A stretch of 64,000 nt of DNA from Streptomyces sp. 35G-GA-8. GTDB lineage: Bacteria; Actinomycetota; Actinomycetes; Streptomycetales; Streptomycetaceae. A program made the translations under genes and the position numbers. The stretch lies in NCBI RefSeq assembly GCF_023534745.1, contig NZ_JAMHJQ010000021.1, positions 1-64,000 of the forward strand. Direction: 5' to 3'. Below the pieces are notes generated by a model that had not been told where the DNA came from, made no database searches, and was given only the letters and a program-made list of their open reading frames with translations. Positions 37,867 through 47,435 of this stretch are shown here, in pieces; within the stretch, counting starts at the first letter, position 1, and each line of letters begins with the position of its first letter.

Positions 37867-38523
37867 TCAGGGGGTGGGGGTGGCGGGCGCTGTGGGCAGG
37901 GCCGCGAAGAGGTCGAAGTACATGCCGACCGAGACCAGCAGCCCCAGGAAGCCGAGGATCGCTCCGGCCAGCGCGAAGGGGCGTACCCAGCCGGTGCGCT
38001 GCGGCAGGGCCAGCACGATCACTCCGACGAGCAGCGCCACCAGGGCCACGGCGCCGTTGACCGCGGCGGTGAGGTGCCAGCCGTCGGCGTAGATCGCGGC
38101 GATCTGCTGCTCGGCGGTGCCCGACTGGCCGGTCTTGAGCTGGCCGACGAGGCCCTGCCGCTCGGCGAGGACCCGGCTGGTCCAGGTGCCGGTGAGGGCG
38201 ACGATCCCGAGGCAGACGGCGACGATGGAGGCGGCGGCGGAGCCGAGACCGGACGGGCGGCTCGCCGCGGCGGCGTCCTCACCGTCCAGGTCGGCGTCCT
38301 CCTCGTCCGCGTCGGCGTCGGTCAGGTCGTCGGCCGGGGTGGTGTCCTTGTCGGCGTCCTTGTCGGCGTCCTTGTCGGCGTGCTCGGCGACGGACCCCTT
38401 CGTGAGGTCGGCCTTGGGGCCGGTCTTGGTCTCCGCCGCCGCCTCGGCTCCGGAGGCGGCGGTCGCGGCCGTCTCCGGGTCGGTGGTCTGAGCGGCGGTC
38501 TCGGTCTCGGGGGTCGGGTTCAT
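37867..38523 (-). CDS. Membrane protein with acidic/Ala-rich N-terminal tail
   Basis: The ATG at 38523 gives 218 residues. The first 115 are low complexity and charged, including three DKDA units and an Asp/Glu run, and are probably disordered and cytoplasmic. Three hydrophobic segments follow: IVAVCLGIVALTGTWTS, VNGAVALVALLVGVIVLAL and FALAGAILGFLGLLVSVGMY. This is not a family I can name; the three-helix C-terminal half is common in actinobacterial hypothetical proteins. No clear Shine-Dalgarno precedes the ATG. It lies between a small regulator-linked gene and a GNAT acetyltransferase. Confidence 0.7.
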   Translation of the reverse strand: MNPTPETETAAQTTDPETAATAASGAEAAAETKTGPKADLTKGSVAEHADKDADKDADKDTTPADDLTDADADEEDADLDGEDAAAASRPSGLGSAAASIVAVCLGIVALTGTWTSRVLAERQGLVGQLKTGQSGTAEQQIAAIYADGWHLTAAVNGAVALVALLVGVIVLALPQRTGWVRPFALAGAILGFLGLLVSVGMYFDLFAALPTAPATPTP

Positions 38524-38620
38524 ACGGCGCACGCTAGGGGCCCTGTCTGAGAACTTCCTGAGAACGCCGAAACTCGCGGTGAAAAGAACGTTTCGAGGTC
38601 GTGCCGGGGGTCCCGCGAGA

Positions 38621-39199
38621 TCAGCCGGCGGTGTCCGCCCGCCGGGGCGTGTCCGGCACATGGCGCCACTCGGACGCCAGGACCGACCAGACCTCGGTGT
38701 TCTGCCGTACGCCGCGGTGCGGATAGCTCTCCCTCAGCACCCCGTCCCGTGTCATGCCGAGCCGCCGCGCGACGTTGACGCTCGCGGTGTTGGCGGACGA
38801 CACCTGCCACTCCACCCGGTGTATCCCGCGCTCCTCCACCGCCCAGTCGATCAGCACCCGGGCCGCGCGCGTGACCAGACCGCGCCCCGTCCCGGCGGGC
38901 TCCAGCCAGCAGCCGACCTCGCAGGTGCCGGTCGCCGCGTCGAAGACGCGGAAGAGCACGCCGCCGACGAGGGTGGAGTCGAGCCAGATCCCGTAGATCC
39001 GGCCGCTGTCGGCCGCCTGCTTCTCCGCGTACGAGGTGAGCAGCGCGCGGGCCGACACGGGATCGGTGACGGCGTCGGCCAGCTTGATGTGTTCACCGAC
39101 CAGATCCCTGGCGCGGTCCATATGGGCGAGGAACTCCTCGGCCTGCCAGGGTTCCAGCGGGCGCAGCTCCGCCCCGTCACCCAGGGGTATCGCGAACAT
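38621..39199 (-). CDS. RimJ/RimL-type GNAT N-acetyltransferase
   Basis: The 192-residue product starts at an ATG with GAAGGAG 7 nt upstream. The GNAT fold includes DSTLVGGVLFRVFD, CEVGCWLEPAGTGRGLVTRAARVLIDWA (pyrophosphate loop with the R/Q-x-x-G-x-G/A variant) and the RimL-like RVEWQVSSANTASVNVARRLGM. Such enzymes acetylate ribosomal-protein N-termini or small amines. The specific substrate is unknown. Tandem 14-nt repeats lie in its leader. Confidence 0.9.
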   Translation of the reverse strand: MFAIPLGDGAELRPLEPWQAEEFLAHMDRARDLVGEHIKLADAVTDPVSARALLTSYAEKQAADSGRIYGIWLDSTLVGGVLFRVFDAATGTCEVGCWLEPAGTGRGLVTRAARVLIDWAVEERGIHRVEWQVSSANTASVNVARRLGMTRDGVLRESYPHRGVRQNTEVWSVLASEWRHVPDTPRRADTAG

Positions 39200-39212
39200 C
39201 GGGCTCCTTCAA

Positions 39213-39250
39213 CGTGCGAATGAAAGCGTGCGAATGAAAGCGTGCGAGTG
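39213..39250. repeat. Tandem 14-nt repeat
   Basis: CGTGCGAATGAAAG occurs at 39213-39226 and 39227-39240, with a partial third copy CGTGCGAGTG at 39241-39250. It sits in the 86-nt gap after the MMPL gene and upstream of the GNAT gene. Confidence 0.85.
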
Positions 39251-39285
39251 GACAGGTGCCTGCGAAGGAACGGCCGTACGGCTGT

Positions 39286-41514
39286 TCACCGTACGAGCAC
39301 GCTGTCCTCGGTCTCGCGCGGCTCGGGGATCTTCGCATGTTCGCGCCGTTCCGGCGCTTCGATACTGATCCGCGGCAGCCAGCGGTCGAGTCGGCGCGGC
39401 AGCCACCAGTTGGCGCCGCCGAGCATATGCATCAAGGCCGGCACCAGCAGCGTACGGAGGACGAAGGCGTCCAGCGCGACCGCGGCCGCCAGCGCGATCC
39501 CGAACATGGCGATGACCCGCTCGCCGCTGAGGACGAACGCGAGGAAGACCGAGATCATGATGACCGCAGCGGAGTTGATCACCCGCCCGGTCTCGGCGAG
39601 GCCGACGCGGACCGCCCGCCGGTTGTCCCCCGTCTCCAGCCACTCCTCGTACATCCGGCTGACCAGGAAGACCTGGTAGTCCATGGAGAGCCCGAAGAGC
39701 ACGGAGACCATGATCACGGGCAGGAAGGGTTCGATCGGGCCCGCGCTGCCGAGCCCCAGCAGCTCGCTCCCCCACCCCCACTGGAAGATCGCGACGACGA
39801 CCCCGAAGGACGAGGCGACGGCGGCCACATTCATCAGCGCGGCCTTGACCGGGATGCCCACGGACCGGAAGGCGAGCAGCAGGAGCAGACAGCCGAGGGT
39901 GATCACGACCCCGACGAAGAGCGGCAGTTTGCCGATGATGATCTCCGCGAAGTCGTCGTAACTCGCGGTGAGTCCGCCGACGTGCACATCCAGGGACGTA
40001 CCGGCCTCGGCCTCGGGAAGGACGTCCGTACGCAGCCGGTCGACCAGCGCGCTGGTGTCCTTCGCCTGGGGCGCCGAGTCGGGTACGACGGTGAGCGCCG
40101 CCGTGTCACCGCTGCCGTTGAACGTGATCGGGCCGACGGAGGCGACACCCTCCGTCGTACGCAGCGTGCCGGGCAGCTGGTCCATGGCGAGCCGGTCGTC
40201 GGCGCCGTCCAGGTGCGCGACCAGTGTCAATGGGCCATTGACGCCGGGGCCGAACCCCTCCGCGAGCCGGTCGTACGCCTGCCGGGTCGTGGTGGAGGCC
40301 GGGTTGTTGCCCTGGTCGGAGGTGCCCAGATGCAGCGAGAAGGTGGGCAGGGCGAGAATCAGCATCACCGCGGCGGCCACGGCGCCGAGCAGTCTGGGAT
40401 GGCGTTCGACGAAGAGGGACCAGCGGGCGGCGAAGGTCGTGGGCCGGTCGGGCTCCGGTCCGTGCGCGGCGAGCCGCGCGCGTTCGCGCCGGTTCAGCGC
40501 CCGCGTGCCGATGTACGAGAGCAGGGCGGGCAGCAGGGTCACGGACGCGGCGACGGTCAGGACGACCGTGAGCGAGGCGGCGATCGCGACCCCGTTGAGG
40601 AAGCTCAGCCCCAGGATCAGCATGCCCAGCAGCGCGATACAGACGGTGGCCCCGGCGAAGACGACGGCTCTGCCGGTGGTCGCGACCGCGTTGACCGCCG
40701 CCTCATGGACGCTCAGACCGCGTTTGAGGCCCGTCCGGTGCCGGGTCACGATGAACAGCGCGTAGTCGATACCGACCCCGAGGCCGATCAGCAGTCCGAG
40801 CATCGGCGCGAAGTCGGCGACCGTCATCACATGGCCGAGCAGCGCGATGCCCGCGTACGCCGTGCCGACCGAGACCAGCGCCGTGGCCAGGGGCAGCAGA
40901 CTGGCGGCGAGCGAGCCGAAGGCGAGGAAGAGGACGACGGCGGCGACACCCACGCCCACGATCTCGGCGGTGTGCGCCGTGGTGGACTCGGTCAGGGCGA
41001 CGGCGCTGCCGCCGAGCTGTACGTCCAGCCCGTCGTCGGCGGCGGCCTTCGCGGTGTCGACCACCGCCTCCGCCTGCGACACGGGTATCTCGTCCGTCGG
41101 CCGCGCGAAGGTGATCCGCGCGTAGGCGGTCCGTCCGTCCGCGCTGATCTGCGCGGCGCCGTCGGCCGCGTAGGGTCCGGCGACGGAGGAGACGCCCGGC
41201 AGCTTCCCGACCTTGTCGAGCATCTCCCCCATGCGCTGCCGGACATCGGGCGTACGGACGGAGCCGTACCCAGGACCGGTGCCGGAGCCGCGGTCGGCGT
41301 GCCAGACGATGGTGTTGTCGTCGCCGCCGAGCCCCCGGAAACCGTCGTTGAGCAGTTGGGCGGCGCGGCCCGACTCGGTGCCGGGAGCCTCGTAGTCGTT
41401 GGAGTACGAGGAGCCCAGCACGCCCGCGGCGGTCGAGACACCGCCGAGGGCGAGCAGCCAGAGGAGGACGGCGAGGAGACGGTGCCTGATGCACCACCGT
41501 GCGATGGCTGCCAA
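39286..41514 (-). CDS. MMPL/RND family membrane transporter
   Basis: This 742-residue protein has two repeated MMPL halves. Each has one N-terminal helix, a large extracytoplasmic loop (for example VGKLPGVSSVAGPYAADG) and five further helices. Motifs include MLGLLIGLGVGIDYALFIVTRHR in the first half and MVSVLFGLSMDYQVFLVSRMYEEW in the second, with Asp residues of the proton relay. MMPL proteins export lipids, siderophores or drugs using proton motive force. No lipid-synthesis gene or regulator adjoins, so its cargo is not evident. A C-terminal basic tail (EAPERREHAKIPEPRETE) is cytoplasmic. Confidence 0.93.
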   Translation of the reverse strand: MAAIARWCIRHRLLAVLLWLLALGGVSTAAGVLGSSYSNDYEAPGTESGRAAQLLNDGFRGLGGDDNTIVWHADRGSGTGPGYGSVRTPDVRQRMGEMLDKVGKLPGVSSVAGPYAADGAAQISADGRTAYARITFARPTDEIPVSQAEAVVDTAKAAADDGLDVQLGGSAVALTESTTAHTAEIVGVGVAAVVLFLAFGSLAASLLPLATALVSVGTAYAGIALLGHVMTVADFAPMLGLLIGLGVGIDYALFIVTRHRTGLKRGLSVHEAAVNAVATTGRAVVFAGATVCIALLGMLILGLSFLNGVAIAASLTVVLTVAASVTLLPALLSYIGTRALNRRERARLAAHGPEPDRPTTFAARWSLFVERHPRLLGAVAAAVMLILALPTFSLHLGTSDQGNNPASTTTRQAYDRLAEGFGPGVNGPLTLVAHLDGADDRLAMDQLPGTLRTTEGVASVGPITFNGSGDTAALTVVPDSAPQAKDTSALVDRLRTDVLPEAEAGTSLDVHVGGLTASYDDFAEIIIGKLPLFVGVVITLGCLLLLLAFRSVGIPVKAALMNVAAVASSFGVVVAIFQWGWGSELLGLGSAGPIEPFLPVIMVSVLFGLSMDYQVFLVSRMYEEWLETGDNRRAVRVGLAETGRVINSAAVIMISVFLAFVLSGERVIAMFGIALAAAVALDAFVLRTLLVPALMHMLGGANWWLPRRLDRWLPRISIEAPERREHAKIPEPRETEDSVLVR

Positions 41515-41624
41515 CGGATCGCTCCCTGCGTCACTCGTGGGAGATCCACTGTCGCAGCGAATAGTGATCGTTTGTCCGTTTGGTGGGTTTACTCACAGCG
41601 CCCGGCGCGCGGGAACCCGGACGG

Positions 41625-41672
41625 ACTTCCGGCCGGGCTTCCGGCCTGACCTCCGGCCTGGCTTCCGGCCGC
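41625..41672. repeat. Four tandem 12-nt repeats
   Basis: Four copies of RCYTCCGGCCKG (for example GCTTCCGGCCTG) run head to tail at 41625-41672, abutting the stop codon of the phospholipase gene. The rest of the 158-nt gap holds no gene. Confidence 0.75.
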
Positions 41673-43847
41673 TCAGCCGGAGACGCTCACCCGCCCGTTC
41701 TCGATGTGGCCCATCAGACGCCGCCGGAAACCGGTCCCGGCGGCATCGGCGTCGGTGTCTCCTTCGGTGGTGATCTCGACGTCGTACCAGCCGTGCGCGT
41801 CCGCCGCCGAGTGGACGACGGTCCGGCCGCGGCCCGGCTTCACCGTGATCTGCCGGGTCCAGCCGTCCAGATCGGCCTCGTCGACATAGCCCAGGGGCCG
41901 CACCGTGAACGTGATCGGCCGGTCGCCCGTGTTGCGCAGGTCGAGATGGAGATCGCGGTCGTGGTGGTCGACGGTCGAGGAGACCTCCGCGCCATGTCCG
42001 GCCACCGGTCCGGCGAACTCGCGGCGGAAGCCGTTCGGCCCGGTGATCGTGAAGCGGTACGCGTCAGCGGTCAGCCCGGTAAGGGGTACCTCCCATTGCG
42101 CCTTGCCCCTTACATCGCGGTGCTGCGGGATCGCGAACTCGCCGGCGTACGGATAGAGCGCGAAGTGCGCGCTCGCGCGCCCCGTGTTGCTGAGCGCGAC
42201 CTTCAACACCCGCCCCTCGTCCGTCCCCTCGATCCGGCCGGACGCGTCGGTCTGGTACGGCAGCGGCCTGGCGGGGCGTACGCCCTTCTCCTGTACGGGC
42301 ATCCGCTGCTCGGCGGGCGGTACGGGCCGCCAGCGGCCGGTGAACGGCGGGATCTCCCCCGGCTGTTCCACCTCGGGCAGCCCCCGGCCGCGCTGGAAGT
42401 CGAAGGCGGAGGTCAGATCGCCGGTGACATTGCGCCGCCACGCGGTGATGTTGGGCTCGTCCACACCGGTCCACTTCTCCAGGAAGCGGACCACGGAGGT
42501 GTGGTCGAAGACCTGCGAGCAGACATAGCCGCCGACGGTCCAGGGCGAGACGACCAGCAGCGGCACACGCACACCGAGCCCGACCGGCCGGCCCTGCCAG
42601 CGCTCGGCGGAGCCGGAGGGGCCCTCGGCCGGCGGCACGGGCGGCGGTACGTGGTCGAAGAAGCCGTCGTTCTCGTCGTAGTTGATCAGTACGACGGTGT
42701 GCCGCCAGACGTCGGGGTGCGCGCCGAGCGCGTCGAGCACCTTGTAGACGAGCGTGGCGCTGGCGATCGGCGACGACGAGCCGGGGTGCTCGGAGTCGAT
42801 CGCCGACGGCACCAGATAGGACACCTCGGGCAGCGTCCCGGCGGCCACATCGGCCCGGAACCGCTCGGCCAGGGTGCCGCTCTCGACCCGGCGCAGCCCG
42901 CGCTCGAAGAGCGAGCGCTCGCGCCGGGTCAGCGCGGCGACGCCCTCGTCCAGCGCGGCGAGCAGCCGCTCGCGCTCCGCGGTGTCCTCGGTGTCGCGCA
43001 CGGCGGCGTAGAAGGCCTCCATGTACGTGAAGCCGGCCGCGTCCGGTCGGCCCGGCAGCGCACGGGCCTTGGTGAGCGCCTTGCGTGCGATGTCCTTGAA
43101 GGTGGTGAAGAACTCGATGTTGTTGTCGGTGAAGTTCTCCCACTCCGTGTACGTCTGCCAGCTCCGCCCGGCCGCCTCCAGCCGCTCGGCGTAGGTCGGC
43201 CACGAGTAACCGGGGTGGTTGGCCTCGTCGTACGCGTCATTGCCCACGGCCCGCCGGCCGTCGGCCTCGAAGCCGGTCCAGCCGCTCCACAGGTGGTTGC
43301 GGTTCGGGCTCGTCGAGGTATGGACGGAGGAGTGGTACGCGTCGCAGATGGTGAACGTGTCCGCCAGCTCGTAGTGGAGCGGGAGGTCCTGGCGGTCGTA
43401 GTACGCCATGGTCGCGGCGGTCTTGGCGGAGACCCACCGGTCCATCCACCCGTTGTTCCAGGCCGCGGCCCCGCCGTTCCAGGAGTGGTCCAGGTCCCCG
43501 ATGTACTGGAGGTCCTTCTTCTGCGTCTCGGCCGCGTCCCTGATGGGGAAGGGCAGAACGGTCCCCAGCGGGCCCGGCTGCTCGAAGACGGGCTTCCCCG
43601 ACGGCAGCTCGACGGCGTTACGGTCCCCGAAGCCCCGCACGCCGCGCAGCGTGCCGAAATAGTGGTCGAAGGAGCGGTTCTCCTGCATGAGGATCACCAC
43701 ATGCTTGATCGCCCGCATCCCGCCCGCGGCCGGCTCGGCTGCCAGCGCGGCCTGCAAGGAGGGCGGCAGCACCGATCCGACCGCCGCCGTACCCAGGGCG
43801 CCGGTGCCGAGGGCGAGCATTCTTCTGCGCGATATCTCCGGAGACAT
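41673..43847 (-). CDS. Secreted phosphocholine-specific phospholipase C
   Basis: The ATG at 43847 gives 724 residues beginning with a Tat signal (SRRRMLALGTGALGTAAVGS). The phosphoesterase domain starts IKHVVILMQENRSFDHYFG, the conserved Asn-Arg-Ser-Phe-Asp-His signature, and contains DLDHSWNGG, GLGVRVPLLVVSPWTVGGYV and a Glu/Asn-rich ENDGFFDHVPPPVPP. Two C-terminal DUF756 beta domains (about 520-720) follow, as usual in this family. It would hydrolyse phosphatidylcholine or sphingomyelin outside the cell, possibly for phosphate supply. It is a lone gene flanked by repeats; no clear ribosome site is visible. Confidence 0.93.
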   Translation of the reverse strand: MSPEISRRRMLALGTGALGTAAVGSVLPPSLQAALAAEPAAGGMRAIKHVVILMQENRSFDHYFGTLRGVRGFGDRNAVELPSGKPVFEQPGPLGTVLPFPIRDAAETQKKDLQYIGDLDHSWNGGAAAWNNGWMDRWVSAKTAATMAYYDRQDLPLHYELADTFTICDAYHSSVHTSTSPNRNHLWSGWTGFEADGRRAVGNDAYDEANHPGYSWPTYAERLEAAGRSWQTYTEWENFTDNNIEFFTTFKDIARKALTKARALPGRPDAAGFTYMEAFYAAVRDTEDTAERERLLAALDEGVAALTRRERSLFERGLRRVESGTLAERFRADVAAGTLPEVSYLVPSAIDSEHPGSSSPIASATLVYKVLDALGAHPDVWRHTVVLINYDENDGFFDHVPPPVPPAEGPSGSAERWQGRPVGLGVRVPLLVVSPWTVGGYVCSQVFDHTSVVRFLEKWTGVDEPNITAWRRNVTGDLTSAFDFQRGRGLPEVEQPGEIPPFTGRWRPVPPAEQRMPVQEKGVRPARPLPYQTDASGRIEGTDEGRVLKVALSNTGRASAHFALYPYAGEFAIPQHRDVRGKAQWEVPLTGLTADAYRFTITGPNGFRREFAGPVAGHGAEVSSTVDHHDRDLHLDLRNTGDRPITFTVRPLGYVDEADLDGWTRQITVKPGRGRTVVHSAADAHGWYDVEITTEGDTDADAAGTGFRRRLMGHIENGRVSVSG

Positions 43848-43940
43848 GGCGGCGACGGTAATGAAGCCCGGTGTCCGAGAGAAGACCCGACAACGGCCGA
43901 GGAGTGAACGTCCAAGAAGAGCCACGCCCTCCCCCCGGCG

Positions 43941-43992
43941 GCGTCACCACCGGGCCCGCCCCTCCCCGGCCGCGTCACCACCGGGCCCGCCC
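43941..43992. repeat. 21-bp direct repeat
   Basis: GCGTCACCACCGGGCCCGCCC occurs exactly at 43941-43961 and again at 43972-43992, with 10 nt between. It lies in the 150-nt gap upstream of the phospholipase and just after the stress-like gene stop at 43998. Confidence 0.85.
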
Positions 43993-43997
43993 AGGGC

Positions 43998-44477
43998 CTA
44001 ATCCCCGTACGGCCACACCAGCAGCACCGGACACTCCGCGTGGTCGACCACGAACCGGGTCGCCCGGCCCAGGCTGTGCGGCCCCGGGCGGTCGCGCTCC
44101 CCGTCGCGCGCGCAGATCAGCAGGGCCGCGCCGGCCGCCGCGCGTACGACCTCGTGTTCCACGCGTCCGTGGTGGTCGAGCAGCTCGCAGGGCCGGCCGA
44201 GCCGGTGCGCGGCGGCCTCCAGCAGATCGGCGGCGGCCGTGCCCGAGAGGGCTTCGAGCCGGGCGCCGGGGTCGCGGTCGGGGCTGTGGCCGCGGCCGAG
44301 CAGCCCGGTGAAGGCCTGGTGCGCGGCGGCGGCGATCTCCTCGTCACTGACATGGAGCAGCACCACGTCGTCGTGCGGGGCGCGTTCGCGCGCCGCGTCG
44401 ACACAGGCGGGCCAGGTGGCTTCGGTGATCCAGACGAGAACGGTCCTCGGTGGACCGGGCGGCGGCGGTACGGTCAC
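43998..44477 (-). CDS. Universal stress protein-like protein
   Basis: The GTG at 44477 lies 5 nt after the stop of the permease gene, with CGGAGG inside the permease's last codons as its ribosome site. The 159 residues start with Pro-rich TVPPPPGPPRTVL, then show a UspA-like alternation, ending LGRATRFVVDHAECPVLLVWPYGD, the usual C-terminal strand. The G-x2-G-x9-G-S/T nucleotide loop is not complete, so ATP binding is doubtful. Coupling to the permease suggests a regulatory partner of that transporter. Confidence 0.75.
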   Translation of the reverse strand: MTVPPPPGPPRTVLVWITEATWPACVDAARERAPHDDVVLLHVSDEEIAAAAHQAFTGLLGRGHSPDRDPGARLEALSGTAAADLLEAAAHRLGRPCELLDHHGRVEHEVVRAAAGAALLICARDGERDRPGPHSLGRATRFVVDHAECPVLLVWPYGD

Positions 44478-44482
44478 AGTGG

Positions 44483-45739
44483 TCAGCCTCCGATCAGTAG
44501 CAGCGTGCCCCACAGCGCCACGGTCGAGACGACGAGCGTCGCGGGCACGGTCAGCAGACCCAGCCGGGTGAAATCGCCCAGCGCGGGCTCGGTGTCGTGC
44601 TCGTGCAGGATGCGCCGCCACAGCAGGGTGGCGAGCGAACCGACATACGTGAGATTCGGCCCGAGGTTGACGCCGATCAGCGCGGCGAGCACCGGTCCTG
44701 GCCCCGCGGGCGCGACGACCGGCAGCAGCGCCAGGATCGCCGGCAGGTTGTTGATCAGATTGGACAGTACGGCGGCGATCGCCGCGATCGCCAGCAGGGA
44801 GGAGAGCGACGAGCCGTCCGGCAGCAGCCGGCTGATCCCGGCGTCCAGACCGTTGTCGACGACCGCCTTGACGACCACGCCGAGCGCGAGGACGAAGAGA
44901 CAGAACAGCGGGGAGGCGGCCCGGACCAGCCCCCCGAGAGTCGTCCGCTTCTGCCGCAGGGCGCGGACCGCGAGTACGGCCGCGCCGGCGACGGCCGCCC
45001 ACAGCGGTTCGATCCCGGCGAACGAGGTGACCACGAACCCGGCCAGGGTCAGCCCCAGCACCACCAGCGTGAACACCGGCACCTCGCGCCGCTCGTCCAT
45101 GCTCGTGGGGTGCGCGCCGGCGGCCAGATCGGCGGCGAAGAAGCGGCGGAAGACGGCGTACTCGACGGCGATCGCGGCCAGCCACGGCAGCGCCATCAGC
45201 GCGGCGAACCGGGTGAAGGAGAGCCCGCTCGCCGTGAACGCCAGCAGATTGGTGAGGTTGGAGACCGGCAGCAGCAGGGACGCGGAGTTCGCGAGATGCG
45301 TACAGGCGTAGACATGCGGCCGGGGCCGGGCACCGACCCGGGCGGCGGTCGCGAAGACGACCGGGGTGAGCAGCACCACCGTGGCGTCCAGGCTCAGGAC
45401 GGCGGTGATGACGGCGGCGACGGCGAACACCCCGCCGAGCAGCCGCCGGGGCCGGCCGCCGCAGAACCGCGCCACCAGCTCGCCCGCCGCCGTGAACAGC
45501 CCTTCCTCGGCGCAGAGCTGGGCCAGCACCAGCACCGCCGCGAGGAAGACGACGACGGGCAGCAGCGTGTACGTCTGCGCCCTGGCGTCCTCGGGCGAGA
45601 CCGCGCCGACCACGACGACCAGCAGCGCGGCGGGCACGGCCGCGACCGCCTCGGGCAGACCGCGCGGCCGTACGACGGCGAACGCCAGCACGCCGAGCAG
45701 CAGTGCGACGGAGACGATCTCAGCGACGACGGAGTTCAC
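44483..45739 (-). CDS. ArsB/SLC13-type ion transporter
   Basis: The GTG at 45739 gives 418 residues with about eleven hydrophobic segments. The family hairpin motifs are in each half: VLSLDATVVLLTPVVFATA with HLANSASLLLPVSNLTNLLAF, and VLSNLINNLPAILALLPVVA with ALIGVNLGPNLTYVGSLATLLW. This matches the ArsB/NhaD/SLC13 ion transporter superfamily. Arsenite, citrate or another anion are all possible; no ars genes lie nearby. It is followed with coupling by a stress-like protein. Confidence 0.88.
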   Translation of the reverse strand: MNSVVAEIVSVALLLGVLAFAVVRPRGLPEAVAAVPAALLVVVVGAVSPEDARAQTYTLLPVVVFLAAVLVLAQLCAEEGLFTAAGELVARFCGGRPRRLLGGVFAVAAVITAVLSLDATVVLLTPVVFATAARVGARPRPHVYACTHLANSASLLLPVSNLTNLLAFTASGLSFTRFAALMALPWLAAIAVEYAVFRRFFAADLAAGAHPTSMDERREVPVFTLVVLGLTLAGFVVTSFAGIEPLWAAVAGAAVLAVRALRQKRTTLGGLVRAASPLFCLFVLALGVVVKAVVDNGLDAGISRLLPDGSSLSSLLAIAAIAAVLSNLINNLPAILALLPVVAPAGPGPVLAALIGVNLGPNLTYVGSLATLLWRRILHEHDTEPALGDFTRLGLLTVPATLVVSTVALWGTLLLIGG

Positions 45740-45832
45740 GGTTCACGGGCATTCACGGGGAAGGACCGGCCTCTGCGGGGACGAACGATGCGGGGACGAT
45801 GGCGCTGGACGATGGTGCCGTGACGAACGAAC

Positions 45833-45865
45833 GGGGGCGGCGCACCCGACGGGTGCGCCGCCCCC
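45833..45865 (-). terminator. Terminator downstream of gatB
   Basis: GGGGGCGGCGCACCC and GGGTGCGCCGCCCCC form a perfect 15-bp stem with a 3-nt loop, 62 nt after the gatB stop. Confidence 0.88.
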
Positions 45866-45926
45866 AGTGGCGTACGGACGAACCGGCGTCAGCCCTCGAC
45901 GCCCGGCCTCCGCGCGCCGCGCCGGT

Positions 45927-47435
45927 TCATTCCGCCGGAGCGAGCCGTTCAAGGATCAGTTCACGCACCCGCGCCGCGTCCGCCTGGCCGCGCGTGGCCT
46001 TCATGACCGCGCCCACCAGCGCGCCCGCGGCGGCGACCTTGCCCGCGCGGATCTTGTCGGCGATGGCCGCGTTGCCCGCGATGGCCTCGTCCACGGCCGC
46101 GCCGAGCGCGCCCTCGTCGGAGACGACCTTGAGCCCGCGCTTCTCCACGACGGTGTCGGGGTCGCCCTCGCCGGCGAGCACGCCCTCCAGCACCTGACGG
46201 GCCAGCTTGTCGTTGAGATCGCCGGACGCGACGAGCTCCGCCACCCGGGCGACCTGCCCCGGGGTGATGGGCAGTTCGTCCAGCGCGCGGCCCGACTCGT
46301 TGGCGTGCCTGGCCAGCTCGCCCATCCACCACTTACGTGCCTGGTCGGCCGGGGCGCCCGCGTCGATCGTGGCGACGATCGGCTCGATCGCGCCCGCGTT
46401 CAGGATCGACTGCATGTCGTGCTCGGAGACGCCCCACTCCTCCCGGAGCCGGTTGCGCCGCACCCGCGGCAGCTCGGGCAGCCCCTGCCTGAGCTCCTCC
46501 ACCCAGTCACGGGGCGGGGCGATGGGCACGAGGTCGGGCTCCGGGAAGTACCGGTAGTCCTCGGCCTCCTCCTTCACCCGTCCCGAGGTGGTCGAGCCGT
46601 CCTCCTCGTGGAAGTGGCGGGTCTCCTGGACGATCGTGCCGCCGGAGTCCAGCACCGCGGCGTGACGCTGGATCTCGTAACGGGCCGCCCGCTCCACGCT
46701 GCGCAGCGAGTTGACGTTCTTGGTCTCGGAGCGCGTACCGAACTTCTCCCGCCCGTGCGGGCGCAGCGAGAGGTTCACGTCGCACCGCATCTGGCCCATC
46801 TCCATCCGGGCCTCGGAGACGCCGAGCGCCTTGATCAGCTCGCGAAGCTCGGCGACATACGCCTTGGCGACCTCGGGTGCGCGCTCGCCCGCGCCCTCGA
46901 TGGGCTTGGTGACGATCTCGATGAGCGGGATGCCCGCGCGGTTGTAGTCGAGCAGGGAGTGGGACGCCCCGTGGATCCGGCCGGTGGCGCCGCCGACGTG
47001 CAGCGACTTGCCGGTGTCCTCCTCCATGTGGGCGCGCTCGATCTGTACGCGGAAGATCTCGCCGTCCTCCAGCTGGACGTCCAGATAGCCGTTGAAGGCG
47101 ATCGGCTCGTCGTACTGGGAGGTCTGGAAGTTCTTCGGCATGTCCGGATAGAAGTAGTTCTTCCGGGCGAAGCGGCACCACTCGGCGATCTCGCAGTTGA
47201 GCGCGAGACCGATCTTGACGGCCGACTCGACGCCGATCGCGTTGACGACCGGGAGCGAGCCCGGCATGCCCAGACAGGTCGGGCAGGTCTGCGAGTTGGG
47301 CTCGGCGCCCAGCTCGGTCGAGCAGCCGCAGAACATCTTGGTCCTGGTGCCGAGCTCGACATGGACCTCCAGGCCCATGACGGGGTCGTACGTCGCGAGG
47401 GCGTCCTCGTACGACACGAGTTCAGTGACGGTCAC
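45927..47435 (-). CDS. gatB: Asp-tRNA(Asn)/Glu-tRNA(Gln) amidotransferase subunit B
   Basis: This 502-residue GatB binds misacylated tRNA and phosphorylates its carboxyl side chain. It has the opening [20 protein letters not shown], zinc Cys residues in CGCSTEL and CPTCLGMPG, the catalytic stretch [44 protein letters not shown] and a C-terminal YqeY-like domain ending [10 protein letters not shown]. The GTG start overlaps the stop of the upstream TOPRIM-like gene by 4 nt (GTGA), with AGGAAG in that gene's last codons as ribosome site. Translation of this essential-type gene may therefore depend on the inserted cassette. Confidence 0.97.
   Translation of the reverse strand: MTVTELVSYEDALATYDPVMGLEVHVELGTRTKMFCGCSTELGAEPNSQTCPTCLGMPGSLPVVNAIGVESAVKIGLALNCEIAEWCRFARKNYFYPDMPKNFQTSQYDEPIAFNGYLDVQLEDGEIFRVQIERAHMEEDTGKSLHVGGATGRIHGASHSLLDYNRAGIPLIEIVTKPIEGAGERAPEVAKAYVAELRELIKALGVSEARMEMGQMRCDVNLSLRPHGREKFGTRSETKNVNSLRSVERAARYEIQRHAAVLDSGGTIVQETRHFHEEDGSTTSGRVKEEAEDYRYFPEPDLVPIAPPRDWVEELRQGLPELPRVRRNRLREEWGVSEHDMQSILNAGAIEPIVATIDAGAPADQARKWWMGELARHANESGRALDELPITPGQVARVAELVASGDLNDKLARQVLEGVLAGEGDPDTVVEKRGLKVVSDEGALGAAVDEAIAGNAAIADKIRAGKVAAAGALVGAVMKATRGQADAARVRELILERLAPAE

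Noticed and set aside
44478-45185. N-terminal extension of the stress-like protein frame
   Set aside because: It shadows the permease in another frame. The coupled GTG at 44477 fits family length.
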